A DNA stretch of 64,000 bases from Streptomyces sp. DH41 (GTDB lineage: Bacteria > Actinomycetota > Actinomycetes > Streptomycetales > Streptomycetaceae). Of the stretch, positions 8,720-17,400 are shown piece after piece; the first letter of the stretch is position 1; each line of letters begins with the position of its first letter. The DNA lies in contig NZ_JARVKY010000009.1 in the NCBI RefSeq assembly GCF_029813785.1, positions 62,001 through 126,000 on the forward strand. Reading direction: 5' to 3'. Below the pieces are notes generated by a model. It was not told the origin of the DNA. It did no database searches and was given only the letters and a program-made list of their open reading frames with translations. The position numbers and the translations under genes are program-made.

Positions 8720-10915
8720 ATGACCATCGGGCTCACCCAGGAGCACCGCGACCTGCGCGACGCCGTACGCGCCTTCGCCACCCGGCACATCACCGAGACC
8801 ACCCTCCGCGCGGCGGCCGACGCCGACAAGGAGACCCTCCCCGACCACTGGAGCGGCCTCGCCGAGCAGGGGCTGCTCGGACCGCACCTGCCCGAGGAGG
8901 CGGGCGGCGCCGGGTACGGCCTCGTCGAACTCGCCGTCGTCACCGAGGAGCTGGGGCGCGCCATGGCCCCCGGTCCCTTCCTGCCCACGACGCTCGCCTC
9001 CGCCGTCCTGCACACCGCCGGACACCGCACCTACCTCGCCGCGCTCGCCGCCGGCACCACCGTCGGCGCGGTCGGACTCGCCGCCGGCACCCTCACGCTG
9101 ACCCGCGCCGCCGACGGCACGGTCACCGTGACCGGCACGTCCGAACTCGTCGTCGGCGGTCACCTCGCCGACGTGTTCGTGCTCCCGGCCGCCGACGGGG
9201 GCCGTGTCAGCTGGCTCGTGCTGCCCCGCGCCGCCGTGGACACCACCGACGTCCGCAGCCACGACCTCACCCGCCGCTCCTCCCGCGTGACCGCACGCTC
9301 GGTGCCCGTCCCGGCCGCCGACCTCCTCGACCTCGACCCGCAGCGCCCCCGGGACCTCGCCGCGACCCTGTTCGCCGCCGAGGCCTCCGGCATCGCCGAC
9401 CGCTGCGTGACCACCGCCGCCGGCTACGCCCGGGTACGCGAACAGTTCGGGCGGCCGATCGGCCAGTTCCAGGGCGTCAAACACCTCTGCGCCCGTATGC
9501 TCGCGCACGCCGAACAGGCCCGTGCCTGTGCCTGGGACGCCGCCCGCGCGGGTGATCCGGACGGTGCCGCGGACTCCGGTGAGGTGTCACTGGCCGCCGC
9601 CCTCGCCGGAGCGGTCGCCGTCGAGGCCGCGTTCGTCACCGCGAAGGACTGCGTACAGGTCCTCGGCGGCATCGGCTTCACCTGGGAGCACGACGCGCAC
9701 CTCGCGCTGCGCCGCGCCCAGAGCCTGCGCATCACCCTCGGTCCCGCCGCCGACTGGCGCCGCCGCGTCGCCCGCCTCGCCCTGGACGGCACCCGCCGCA
9801 AGCTGGGCGTCGAACTGCCGCCGGAGGCCGAGGCCGTACGCGAGGACATCCGCACCGAGCTGCGGGCAGCCGCCGCCCTGGACGGCACGGAGCGCCTCAC
9901 CCACCTCGCCGACCACGGATACACCGCGCCGCACCTGCCCGCCCCCTGGGGCAAGGGCGCCGACCCCGTCACCCAACTCGTCATCGCGGAGGAACTCCAG
10001 GCCGCCGGCCTCACCCCCGTCGACATGATCATCGGCGGCTGGGTGGTGCCCACCCTCATCGCGCACGGCGACCCCGCCCAGCAGGAGCGGTTCCTCGCAC
10101 CGAGTCTGCGCGGCGACATCGTCTGGTGCCAGCTGTTCAGCGAGCCGGGCGCGGGCTCGGACCTCGCCGGTCTCGGCACCCGCGCCCAGAAGGTGGAGGG
10201 CGGCTGGCGGATCACCGGGCAGAAGGTGTGGACGTCCATGGCCCGCGACGCCCACTGGGGTGTCCTGCTCGCCCGCACCGACACCGCCGTGCCCAAGCAC
10301 AAGGGCATCTCGTACTTCCTCCTCGACATGACCAGCCCGGGCCTCGACATCCGGCCGCTGCGTCAGATCACCGGCGAGTCCGAGTTCAACGAGGTGTTCC
10401 TGGACGACGTGTTCGTCCCCGACGACCTGCTCGTCGGCGCCCCCGGTGACGGCTGGAAGCTGGCCCGCACCACCCTCGCCAACGAGCGTGTCGCCCTCTC
10501 CCACGACTCGGTCGGCTCCGGCGCCGAGACCCTGCTGGAGATCGCCGCCGCTTGTGATGGCCTGGACGACGAACGCCTCACCACCCTCGGCGGCCACCTC
10601 TGCGACGCCCAGTCCGGCGCCCTCCTCGCCCTGCGCACCACCCTGCGCACCGTCTCCGGACAGCAGCCCGGCGCGGAGGCGTCCATCGCCAAACTGCTCG
10701 GCGTCGAACACCAGCAGCGGGTCTGGGAGACCTGCGTGGACTGGCAGGGCACCGCGGCGCTGACCGGAGAGGGCGAGCGCCACGACGCCATGTGGATGTT
10801 CCTCAACTCCCGCTGCCTGTCCATCGCCGGCGGCACGACGGAGGTCCAGCTGAACATCATCGGCGAGCGCCTCCTCGGCCTGCCCCGCGACCCCGAGCCC
10901 ACCCGGAAAGGCTGA
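8720..10915 (+). CDS. fadE34: Fused two-domain acyl-CoA dehydrogenase (FadE34/ChsE3 type)
   Basis: 731 aa, twice a normal dehydrogenase. Residues ~1-360 form one complete fold (FGRPIGQFQGVKH, LGGIGFTWEHDAH) and ~365-731 a second (SEPGAGSDLAGL, GQKVWTSMARDAHWG, IAGGTTEVQLNIIGERLLG). Steroid side-chain dehydrogenases are commonly heteromers of two such subunits; here both are in one chain, as in FadE34 (ChsE3), which desaturates the 5-carbon side chain of C24-oyl-CoA steroids. It lies between fadA5 and a MaoC hydratase, so three of the steps of one beta-oxidation round are adjacent. Confidence 0.85.
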   Translation: MTIGLTQEHRDLRDAVRAFATRHITETTLRAAADADKETLPDHWSGLAEQGLLGPHLPEEAGGAGYGLVELAVVTEELGRAMAPGPFLPTTLASAVLHTAGHRTYLAALAAGTTVGAVGLAAGTLTLTRAADGTVTVTGTSELVVGGHLADVFVLPAADGGRVSWLVLPRAAVDTTDVRSHDLTRRSSRVTARSVPVPAADLLDLDPQRPRDLAATLFAAEASGIADRCVTTAAGYARVREQFGRPIGQFQGVKHLCARMLAHAEQARACAWDAARAGDPDGAADSGEVSLAAALAGAVAVEAAFVTAKDCVQVLGGIGFTWEHDAHLALRRAQSLRITLGPAADWRRRVARLALDGTRRKLGVELPPEAEAVREDIRTELRAAAALDGTERLTHLADHGYTAPHLPAPWGKGADPVTQLVIAEELQAAGLTPVDMIIGGWVVPTLIAHGDPAQQERFLAPSLRGDIVWCQLFSEPGAGSDLAGLGTRAQKVEGGWRITGQKVWTSMARDAHWGVLLARTDTAVPKHKGISYFLLDMTSPGLDIRPLRQITGESEFNEVFLDDVFVPDDLLVGAPGDGWKLARTTLANERVALSHDSVGSGAETLLEIAAACDGLDDERLTTLGGHLCDAQSGALLALRTTLRTVSGQQPGAEASIAKLLGVEHQQRVWETCVDWQGTAALTGEGERHDAMWMFLNSRCLSIAGGTTEVQLNIIGERLLGLPRDPEPTRKG

Positions 10916-10917
10916 CC

Positions 10918-11811
10918 ATGCCCATCGACCGCGACAAGGCGCTGCGCGCGGACCCGTCCGTCCGTGAGATCCGCTGGACCACGCGCGACGTCCTCCTGTA
11001 CCACCTGAGCCTGGGCGCCGGTGCCGCCGCGGCCACCGACCCCGAGCCGCACCTGACCTACGAGAAGGGCCTCACCGTACTGCCCACCTTCGCCCTGGTG
11101 GCCGGCACCGGGATCTCCGCGGGCGAGGCACCGGCACCGGGCGCTCGGATGCCCGGCATCGACGTCGACCTGCGTGCCGTACTCCACGCGGGCCAGGGAC
11201 TTCAGGTGCACCGGCCCCTGCCGGCGTCCGGCACCGCGACGCTCCGCTCCCGTGTCGCCGAGGTGTGGGACAAGGGCAAGGCGGCGCTCGTCGTGCTGGA
11301 GTCCGCGGCCACGGGCCCCGACGGCGAACCCCTGTGGACCACGACCACCCGCGTCTGGGCACGCGGCGAGGGCGGCTTCAGCCAGGACCCCGGACCGGAG
11401 GAGCACTGGGCGGCACCACAACGCCCCGCCGACACCGTGCTCACCACCGCGACCGCACCCCAGCAGGCGCTGTGGTACCGGCTCAACGGCGACCTCAACC
11501 CCCTGCACGCCGACCCCGCGTTCGCCCGGACGGCCGGCTTCGAGCGGCCGATCCTGCACGGACTCGCCTCCTACGGGCTGGTCGCCAAGGCCCTGGTCGA
11601 CGGGGTACTCGACGGCGACGTCACCCGCCTGACCGGCCTCGCCGTGCGCTTCGCGGGCCCGCTCGTCCCCGGCGAGTCGATCGCGACGTCCGTCTGGCGC
11701 GACGGACCACCGGCGGACGACGGCACCGAGCGGCTCCTGCTGCACGCCGCCTGCCCGGAACGCGACGGCGCGCCCGTGCTCACCCACGCGACGGCGACGG
11801 TGCGGTCATGA
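10918..11811 (+). CDS. MaoC-like enoyl-CoA hydratase (Rv3538/ChsH3-like)
   Basis: 297 aa double hot-dog hydratase-2 protein. The catalytic motif is canonical: YRLNGDLNPLHADP with Asp192, Asn194 and His197, followed by RPILHGLASYG. The N-terminal half (RWTTRDVLLYHLSLGAG, LTVLPTFALV) is the non-catalytic repeat typical of this length class. Expected role: hydration of the Delta22 enoyl-CoA made by the adjacent FadE34-type enzyme. The ATG at 10918 follows the fadE34 stop by 2 bp. A paralogue with an altered motif is at 20178-21020. Confidence 0.82.
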   Translation: MPIDRDKALRADPSVREIRWTTRDVLLYHLSLGAGAAAATDPEPHLTYEKGLTVLPTFALVAGTGISAGEAPAPGARMPGIDVDLRAVLHAGQGLQVHRPLPASGTATLRSRVAEVWDKGKAALVVLESAATGPDGEPLWTTTTRVWARGEGGFSQDPGPEEHWAAPQRPADTVLTTATAPQQALWYRLNGDLNPLHADPAFARTAGFERPILHGLASYGLVAKALVDGVLDGDVTRLTGLAVRFAGPLVPGESIATSVWRDGPPADDGTERLLLHAACPERDGAPVLTHATATVRS

Positions 11812-12491
11812 ACGTCCCCGCCCACGAGGCCACCGAACGAACCCCCGGGAACGCTCCCGAAGCGTCCCCCGAACCGGCCACCGGCCCCCGTCTGGTCGCC
11901 GAGCCGCGCCGCGACGGTGTGGACGCCGCCGTCACCGCGGCCCGCCGCCTGGTCACCGCGCTGCTGCGCGCCGGCGACGGCAGCGGCGCCGACATGACCG
12001 CGATCGCCGCCCGCCTCGACGCCCTCACCGACCGACTCACCGAGAAGGCGCCCACCGTCGAGGAACGCCTCGCCGAGATGTGGCGCGGCGAGGGCGTCAC
12101 CCGGCACGACCCCGTCACCGGCCCGGAGAACGCCCTCGCACCGCCGCTGTCCCTGCACGGCAAGGAGGACCGCTCCATCGAGGGCACCGTCACGCTCGAC
12201 CTCCCCTACCAGGGACCGCCCGGACACGTCCACGGCGGCGTCTCCGCCCTGCTCCTCGACCACACCCTGGGCGTGGCCAACCACTGGGCCGGCCCCTCCG
12301 GGATGACCGCCGAACTGACCCTGCGCTACCTGCGGCCCACCCCGCTGTTCGAACCCCTCACCGTCACCGGACGGCAGGTCTCGGTGGACGGCTCACGGAT
12401 CCGCACGGCCGGCGAGATATCGGCCGGTGGCCGGGTCTGCGTCACCGCGGAGGGACTGTTCATCAACAAGCAACTGCCCCGACCGAGCTGA
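11808..12491 (+). CDS. PaaI-type hot-dog thioesterase
   Basis: 227 aa. The C-terminal ~130 residues are a hot-dog domain with the PaaI signature HVHGGVSALLLDHTLG; the N-terminal ~90 residues are Ala/Pro/charged-rich and probably extended or helical. It should hydrolyse an acyl-CoA. It overlaps the MaoC gene by ATGA, so it is part of the side-chain operon. It may recover CoA from stalled bulky esters or release a steroid acid; which one cannot be told from sequence. Confidence 0.72.
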   Translation: MNVPAHEATERTPGNAPEASPEPATGPRLVAEPRRDGVDAAVTAARRLVTALLRAGDGSGADMTAIAARLDALTDRLTEKAPTVEERLAEMWRGEGVTRHDPVTGPENALAPPLSLHGKEDRSIEGTVTLDLPYQGPPGHVHGGVSALLLDHTLGVANHWAGPSGMTAELTLRYLRPTPLFEPLTVTGRQVSVDGSRIRTAGEISAGGRVCVTAEGLFINKQLPRPS

Positions 12492-12508
12492 CGAAGGAGG
12501 CCGCCGCC

Positions 12509-13279
12509 ATGGGACACCCGGTACGGAACCTCGACGGCAAGGTCGCGGTCATCAGCGGCGCCGGCCAGGGCGTGGGGCAGGGCATAGCCCTCGCCCTGGC
12601 CTCCGAGGGCGCCTCGGTCGCCGTCCTCGGGCGGACCGCGGCCACGCTGGAGACCACCTGTGAGATGCTGCGCGCCAGGGGAGCGAAGGCCGAGCCGTTC
12701 GTCCTCGACGTGCTCGACACGGACCGCGTACCCGGTGTCGTCGAGACCGTCGCCGAGCGCTTCGGCGGCATCGACATCCTGGTCAACAACGCCTACACCG
12801 GCTGCTACGGCCCGCTCCTGTCGCTGAGCGACGAGCAGTTCCGCAGGGGCTTCGAGAGCGGGCCGTTCGCGGCGTTCACCTTCATGAAGGCCGCACACCC
12901 GTACCTGAAGCGGAACGGCGGGGTCGTCATCAACCTCGTCACCTCGGCCATGGTCCGCTGGGACCTGAGCACCTACGGCGCCTACGCGGCGGCCAAGTCC
13001 GCGCTGCGCACCCTCACCCGGGCCGCCGCCAACGAGTGGGGCCGCGACGGAATCCGGGTCAACGCCATCGCCCCGCACGCCGTGTCGCCCGCCTACGCGA
13101 AGTGGCAGGACACCCACCCCGAGGAGGCCGCGGAGTTCTGCGCGTCCATCCCGCTGGGTTACGTCGGCGACTGCGAGCGGGACATCGGGCGCGCCGTGGC
13201 GATGCTGTGCGGACCGGACGCCCGCTACCTGACCGGTGCCACGGTGCCGCTCGACGGCGGCCAGGCCAACTTCGACTGA
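12509..13279 (+). CDS. Short-chain dehydrogenase/reductase
   Basis: 256 aa classical SDR with SGAGQGVGQG cofactor motif, NNAYTG in place of the usual NNAG, a Ser in LVTSAM, and YAAAK as the Tyr-x3-Lys pair; it ends LTGATVPLDGGQANFD. An AAGGAGG ribosome site precedes the ATG at 12509. As last gene of the fadA5 run it could be the beta-hydroxyacyl-CoA or a ring hydroxysteroid dehydrogenase. The unusual NNAYTG box is shared in spirit with the NNAWAV of the SDR at 29141, suggesting a related subgroup. Confidence 0.75.
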   Translation: MGHPVRNLDGKVAVISGAGQGVGQGIALALASEGASVAVLGRTAATLETTCEMLRARGAKAEPFVLDVLDTDRVPGVVETVAERFGGIDILVNNAYTGCYGPLLSLSDEQFRRGFESGPFAAFTFMKAAHPYLKRNGGVVINLVTSAMVRWDLSTYGAYAAAKSALRTLTRAAANEWGRDGIRVNAIAPHAVSPAYAKWQDTHPEEAAEFCASIPLGYVGDCERDIGRAVAMLCGPDARYLTGATVPLDGGQANFD

Positions 13280-13312
13280 CACCGCCGTCGACGGCGGCGC
13301 GTACCCGCGTCC

Positions 13313-13329
13313 CTCCCGGTCAGCGGGAT
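13313..13329 (+). promoter_or_regulatory. 17-bp cluster motif before fadD17 (site D)
   Basis: Reads CTCCCGGTCAGCGGGAT. TAGCGT at 13360-13365 begins 30 nt downstream. The predicted leader to the TTG start at 13496 is about 125 nt. The intergenic stretch 13280-13495 holds nothing else that I recognise. Confidence 0.55.
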
Positions 13330-13495
13330 CACCCAGGCCCGGGACAGCCCACCCGCGGCTAGCGTCGCCGACGGCAGGAGGGACCGGGCGCCGCCCGAAG
13401 GGCGCCTCACGACCACCACGGAACGCCGGGCGCACCAGCGCCCCGGCACCGTACCGACATCGGGAAACCCGTCCACCGGGTGAGAGGGACCGACG

Positions 13496-15157
13496 TTGCC
13501 ACACCAGACGATTGCCGACCTGCTGCTCGCCCGCGCCGGGGACGACCACCCGGGCCTGCTGACCCGCGAACGGACCTGGACCTGGGACCAGGTGGTCACC
13601 GAGAGCGCCGCCCGCGCCGCCTGGGCCGGCGAACTGCGCACCGAGGGGCCGTTCCACATCGGCGTACTCCTGGACAACGTGCCCGAGTACGTCTTCTGGC
13701 TCGGCGCCGCCGCCCTCGCCGGCGCGGCCGTGGTCGGCATCAACCCGACCCGCCGAGGCGCCGAACTCGAACGGGAGGTGCGCCACACCGACTGCCAGTT
13801 GATCGTCACCGACCGGGCGGGACTCGACCTGCTGGACGGCCTGGACATCGGCGTGAAGCGGGACCGTTTCCTCGTCGTCGACGACCCCGACCACGCGAGC
13901 CGCCTCGCCGCCCACACCGGGAGGGCACCCGTGCGCGCCGCCCCGGACATCACCACCGCCACCCGGATGCTGCTCCTGCTGACCTCGGGCACCACCGGCA
14001 CGTCGAAGGCGGCCATCTGCTCGCAGGGCAGGCTCGCCGCGCTCGGCGCCGCCAACAGCGCCAAGTACGACATCACCCGCGACGACACCTGCTACTGCCC
14101 GATGCCGCTGTTTCACGGCAACGCGCTGATGGCGCTGTGGGCGCCGGCCCTCGCCGCGGGCTCCACCGTCGCCCTCACCCGCAAGTTCTCCGCATCCGGG
14201 TTCCTCCCCGACGTCCGCCACTTCGGCGCCACCTACTTCACGTACGTCGGCAAGGCGATCGGCTACATCCTGGCCCGCCCCGAGACGCCGGACGACGCCG
14301 ACAACCCGCTCACCCACGCCTTCGGGACCGAGGCCTCACCCGAGGACGCGGACCGCTTCCTCGGCCGGTTCGGCTGCCGTCTCGTCGAGGGGTACGGCTC
14401 CAGCGAGGGCGCCGGCATGCTCAGGCGCGTACCCGACGGGCCGGCCGGCGCGCTCGGCGTGCCCGCCCGGGCCGGCGTCCGCATCGTGCACCCCACGACC
14501 CGCCGGACCTGCCCGCCCGCCCTGCTCGACGCCTACGGCCGGGTGCGCAACCCGGAGGAGGCCATCGGCGAGATCGTCGACACGGAGGGCGCGGCCCGTT
14601 TCGAGGGCTACTACAACAACGAGGCAGCGAACGCCGAACGCGTGAGGCATGGCTGGTACTGGACCGGTGACCTCGGCTACGTGGACGAGGCCGGGTACTT
14701 CTACTTCGCGGGCCGCTCCGGCGACTGGATCCGCGTCGACGGCGAGAACATCTCCGCCCTGCTCACCGAGCGCGTCCTGCGCAGGCACCCGGGTGTCGTC
14801 GCCGCCGGTGTCTTCGGCGTACCCGACCCGCGCTCCGGCGACCAGGTCATGGCCGCCGTCGAGATCCCCGACGGCACCCTCTTCGAGGACCTCGACCTGC
14901 CCGGATTCCTCGCCCGCCAGGAGGACCTCGGCTCCAAGGGCGTCCCCCGCTTCGTCCGCGTCTCGCACGCGCTGCCCACCACCGGCTCCAACAAGCTGCG
15001 CAAGAAGGAGATGCAGCTCGACGGCTGGCGCACCGACGACCCGGTGCACCGCTGGGCAGGCCGGGGCGAGCCCGTGTACGTGCCGATGACCGACGACGAC
15101 AAGGCCGCGCTGCGCGCCGAGTTCCTCGCCAACGGGCGCGGTCGCTTCCTGCCCTGA
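13496..15157 (+). CDS. fadD17: Acyl-CoA ligase (FadD17-like)
   Basis: 553 aa class I adenylate-forming enzyme. P-loop motif LLTSGTTGTSKAA near residue 163; GYGSSEG, TGDLGY and RVDGENI follow in the usual order; the C-terminal Lys region is SNKLRKKEM. MPLFHGNALMALWAPA and TRKFSASGFLPDVRHFGATY are very like what I recall of mycobacterial FadD17 of the KstR regulon. It probably activates a steroid side-chain carboxylate to its CoA thioester. TTG start at 13496 with GAGAGGG upstream. It heads the fadE29-chsH2-fadE28-chsH1-ltp2-maoC-hsaE run. Confidence 0.8.
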   Translation: MPHQTIADLLLARAGDDHPGLLTRERTWTWDQVVTESAARAAWAGELRTEGPFHIGVLLDNVPEYVFWLGAAALAGAAVVGINPTRRGAELEREVRHTDCQLIVTDRAGLDLLDGLDIGVKRDRFLVVDDPDHASRLAAHTGRAPVRAAPDITTATRMLLLLTSGTTGTSKAAICSQGRLAALGAANSAKYDITRDDTCYCPMPLFHGNALMALWAPALAAGSTVALTRKFSASGFLPDVRHFGATYFTYVGKAIGYILARPETPDDADNPLTHAFGTEASPEDADRFLGRFGCRLVEGYGSSEGAGMLRRVPDGPAGALGVPARAGVRIVHPTTRRTCPPALLDAYGRVRNPEEAIGEIVDTEGAARFEGYYNNEAANAERVRHGWYWTGDLGYVDEAGYFYFAGRSGDWIRVDGENISALLTERVLRRHPGVVAAGVFGVPDPRSGDQVMAAVEIPDGTLFEDLDLPGFLARQEDLGSKGVPRFVRVSHALPTTGSNKLRKKEMQLDGWRTDDPVHRWAGRGEPVYVPMTDDDKAALRAEFLANGRGRFLP

Positions 15158-15223
15158 GGGCCCACGTCGCCCACGTCCGTCGGCCCCGGCCCGCCCGCCG
15201 GTGACAACCAAGGAGAACGACAC

Positions 15224-16390
15224 ATGCAACTGCGCGAGAGCGCCGCGCACCGAGAGCTGCGGCGGGAACTGCGGGCGTACTTCGCGGGCCTGATGCCCGA
15301 GGACGAACGCCGTCGCGTCGGCGAGGAGGGCGTCGGCGGGGACCGCTTCCGCGAGGTCGTCAAACGGCTCGGCGCGGACGGCTGGCTGGGCATCGGCTGG
15401 CCCACCGAGTACGGCGGCCAGGGCCGGCCGGTCGAGGACCAGTACGTGTTCTTCGACGAGGTACAGCGGGCCGGCCTGCCCTTCCCGTTCGTCACCGTCA
15501 ACACCGTCGGCCCGACCCTCATGGCCCACGGGTCGGAGGAACACCGCAGGCGGTTCCTGCCCGGCATCCTCTCCGGCGACATCGTCTTCGCGATCGGCTA
15601 CACCGAGCCCGAGGCCGGCACCGACCTCGCCTCGCTGACCACCCGGGCGGTCCGGGACGGTGACGCGTACGTCGTGGACGGCAGCAAGATCTTCACCAGT
15701 GGCGCCAACACGGCCGACTACGTGTGGCTCGCCGCCCGCACGAACCCGGACGCCCCCAAGCACAAGGGCATCTCCATCCTCATCGTGCCCGCCACCGACG
15801 ACGGCTTCTCCTGGAGCCCCATCCGCACGGTGGGCGGCATGGTCGTCACCGCCACGTACTACAGCGGGGTACGCGTCCCGGCCGGGGACGTGGTGGGCGA
15901 GGTGGACGGTGGCTGGCGGCTGATCACCGCCCAGCTCAACCACGAACGCATCGGCCTCGCCGCCCTCGGCGGCCGCATGATCCAGCTGTGGGAGCGGGTC
16001 CTCGACTGGGCCAAGGAGAACGGCACCGCCGACATCCCCTGGGTACGGCAGGAGTTCGCCCGCACCCACGCCCGGCTGGAGGCGATGCGGCTGATGAACT
16101 GGAAGATGACCGCGGCCGTCGCCGCCGACGCCCTGACCGGCGCCGACGCGGGCGCCGCCAAGGCCTACGGCACCGAGACCCACATCGACGTCCAGCGCGG
16201 ACTGACGCAGATCCTCGGCGCCGCCGGGCGCATCCGGCCCGAGTCGCCCGGCGCGGTGCTCGCCGGGCAGGTCGAGCAGCTCTCCCGGCAGGGCATCGTG
16301 AACACCTTCGGCGGCGGCGTCAACGAGATCCTGCGGGACATGGTCGCCACCCAAGGGCTCGGGCTGCCCCGCAAGGGGCGTGGCGCATGA
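15224..16390 (+). CDS. fadE29: Acyl-CoA dehydrogenase subunit (FadE29/ChsE2-like)
   Basis: 388 aa. IGYTEPEAGTDLASL, APKHKGISILIVPA, GWRLITAQLNHER and TFGGGVNEILRDMVA match my memory of FadE29 better than FadE26. FadE28-FadE29 (ChsE1-ChsE2) form a heterotetramer that desaturates the 3-carbon C22 side chain of 3-oxo-pregnene-20-carboxyl-CoA. The likely partner is the dehydrogenase at 17400, separated from this gene only by chsH2. In mycobacteria the two dehydrogenase genes are adjacent, so the interleaved order here is different. Confidence 0.78.
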   Translation: MQLRESAAHRELRRELRAYFAGLMPEDERRRVGEEGVGGDRFREVVKRLGADGWLGIGWPTEYGGQGRPVEDQYVFFDEVQRAGLPFPFVTVNTVGPTLMAHGSEEHRRRFLPGILSGDIVFAIGYTEPEAGTDLASLTTRAVRDGDAYVVDGSKIFTSGANTADYVWLAARTNPDAPKHKGISILIVPATDDGFSWSPIRTVGGMVVTATYYSGVRVPAGDVVGEVDGGWRLITAQLNHERIGLAALGGRMIQLWERVLDWAKENGTADIPWVRQEFARTHARLEAMRLMNWKMTAAVAADALTGADAGAAKAYGTETHIDVQRGLTQILGAAGRIRPESPGAVLAGQVEQLSRQGIVNTFGGGVNEILRDMVATQGLGLPRKGRGA

Positions 16391-17400
16391 CCGGGCGACA
16401 ACAGGGCACCACGCCCGATCGTGCGTACGAGGAGCGGCTGCGGGCCTTCGCCGGGCGCGAACTGCGCGCCGTCACCCCGGCGCAGGACCCCGTCAACCAG
16501 CCGATGATCCGGCACTGGACGGAGGCGATGGGCGACACCAACCCCGTCTACACCGATGCCGAGGCGGCCCGTGCCACCGGACGGGCGGGGGTGGTGGCAC
16601 CGGCGTCGATGGTCCAGGCCTGGACGATGCGCGGCTATGCGGCCACCGTCGCCCCGGCGGCCGGGCGGGACGGCTTCGACGAGCTGGTCGACCTGCTCGA
16701 CGAAGGCGGCTACACCTCCGTGGTGGCGACCGACTCGGAGTTCACCTTCCTGCGGGAGCTGGCGCCCGGGGACCACGTCGCCGTCCGCGAGACCGTGGAG
16801 TCGATCTCGGCGGAGAAGCGGACCGGCCTGGGCACGGGACGGTTCGTCACCACCCTCAAGACGTACACCGACCAGCACGGCGAGACCGTCGCCACGCAGC
16901 GCTGGCGGACCCTCCGCTTCCGCCCGGCGCCCGAGCCGACCGCGAAGACGGATCCCGAGCCGACCGCGAAGACGGACCCCGCCCCGGCTCCGGCCCTGCG
17001 TCCGCGCCCCGCGGTCAACCGCGACAACGCCTTCTTCTTCGACGGCGCGAAGCGGCACCGGCTGCTCATCCAGCGCTGCGCCGCCTGCTCCGCACTGCGC
17101 CACCCGCCGGGCCCCTGCTGTCCGGAGTGCAACTCGCTGGAGTGGGACACCGTCGAGGCCTCCGGCCGCGGCCACGTCCACAGCTACGTCGTGAACCACC
17201 ACCCCCGGCACCCGGCCTTCGACTACCCACTCGTCGTCGCGGTCGTCGAACTCGCCGAGGGCACCCGTCTCATCACCAACCTGACCGGGGTCGCGCCCGA
17301 GGACGTCGCGATCGACATGCCCGTGGTCCTCGACTGGCTCGACGCCGACCCCGATCTGACCCTGCCGGTGTTCCGGCCCGCCCCGACGGAGGCGCCCTGA
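16387..17400 (+). CDS. chsH2: Enoyl-CoA hydratase subunit, MaoC + DUF35 (ChsH2-like)
   Basis: 337 aa in two parts: a hot-dog MaoC-like domain (~1-180) and a C-terminal DUF35 domain (~215-337) whose zinc ribbon is visible as CAAC...CCPEC and which ends in an OB fold. This is the ChsH2 architecture; the DUF35 part docks the aldolase Ltp2 onto the ChsH1-ChsH2 hydratase. The linker holds two near-identical copies of an 8-residue unit, EPTAKTDP, encoded at 16932-16979. The ATG overlaps the fadE29 stop (ATGA). With chsH1 and ltp2 nearby, the complete hydratase-aldolase complex is encoded. Confidence 0.88.
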   Translation: MTGRQQGTTPDRAYEERLRAFAGRELRAVTPAQDPVNQPMIRHWTEAMGDTNPVYTDAEAARATGRAGVVAPASMVQAWTMRGYAATVAPAAGRDGFDELVDLLDEGGYTSVVATDSEFTFLRELAPGDHVAVRETVESISAEKRTGLGTGRFVTTLKTYTDQHGETVATQRWRTLRFRPAPEPTAKTDPEPTAKTDPAPAPALRPRPAVNRDNAFFFDGAKRHRLLIQRCAACSALRHPPGPCCPECNSLEWDTVEASGRGHVHSYVVNHHPRHPAFDYPLVVAVVELAEGTRLITNLTGVAPEDVAIDMPVVLDWLDADPDLTLPVFRPAPTEAP

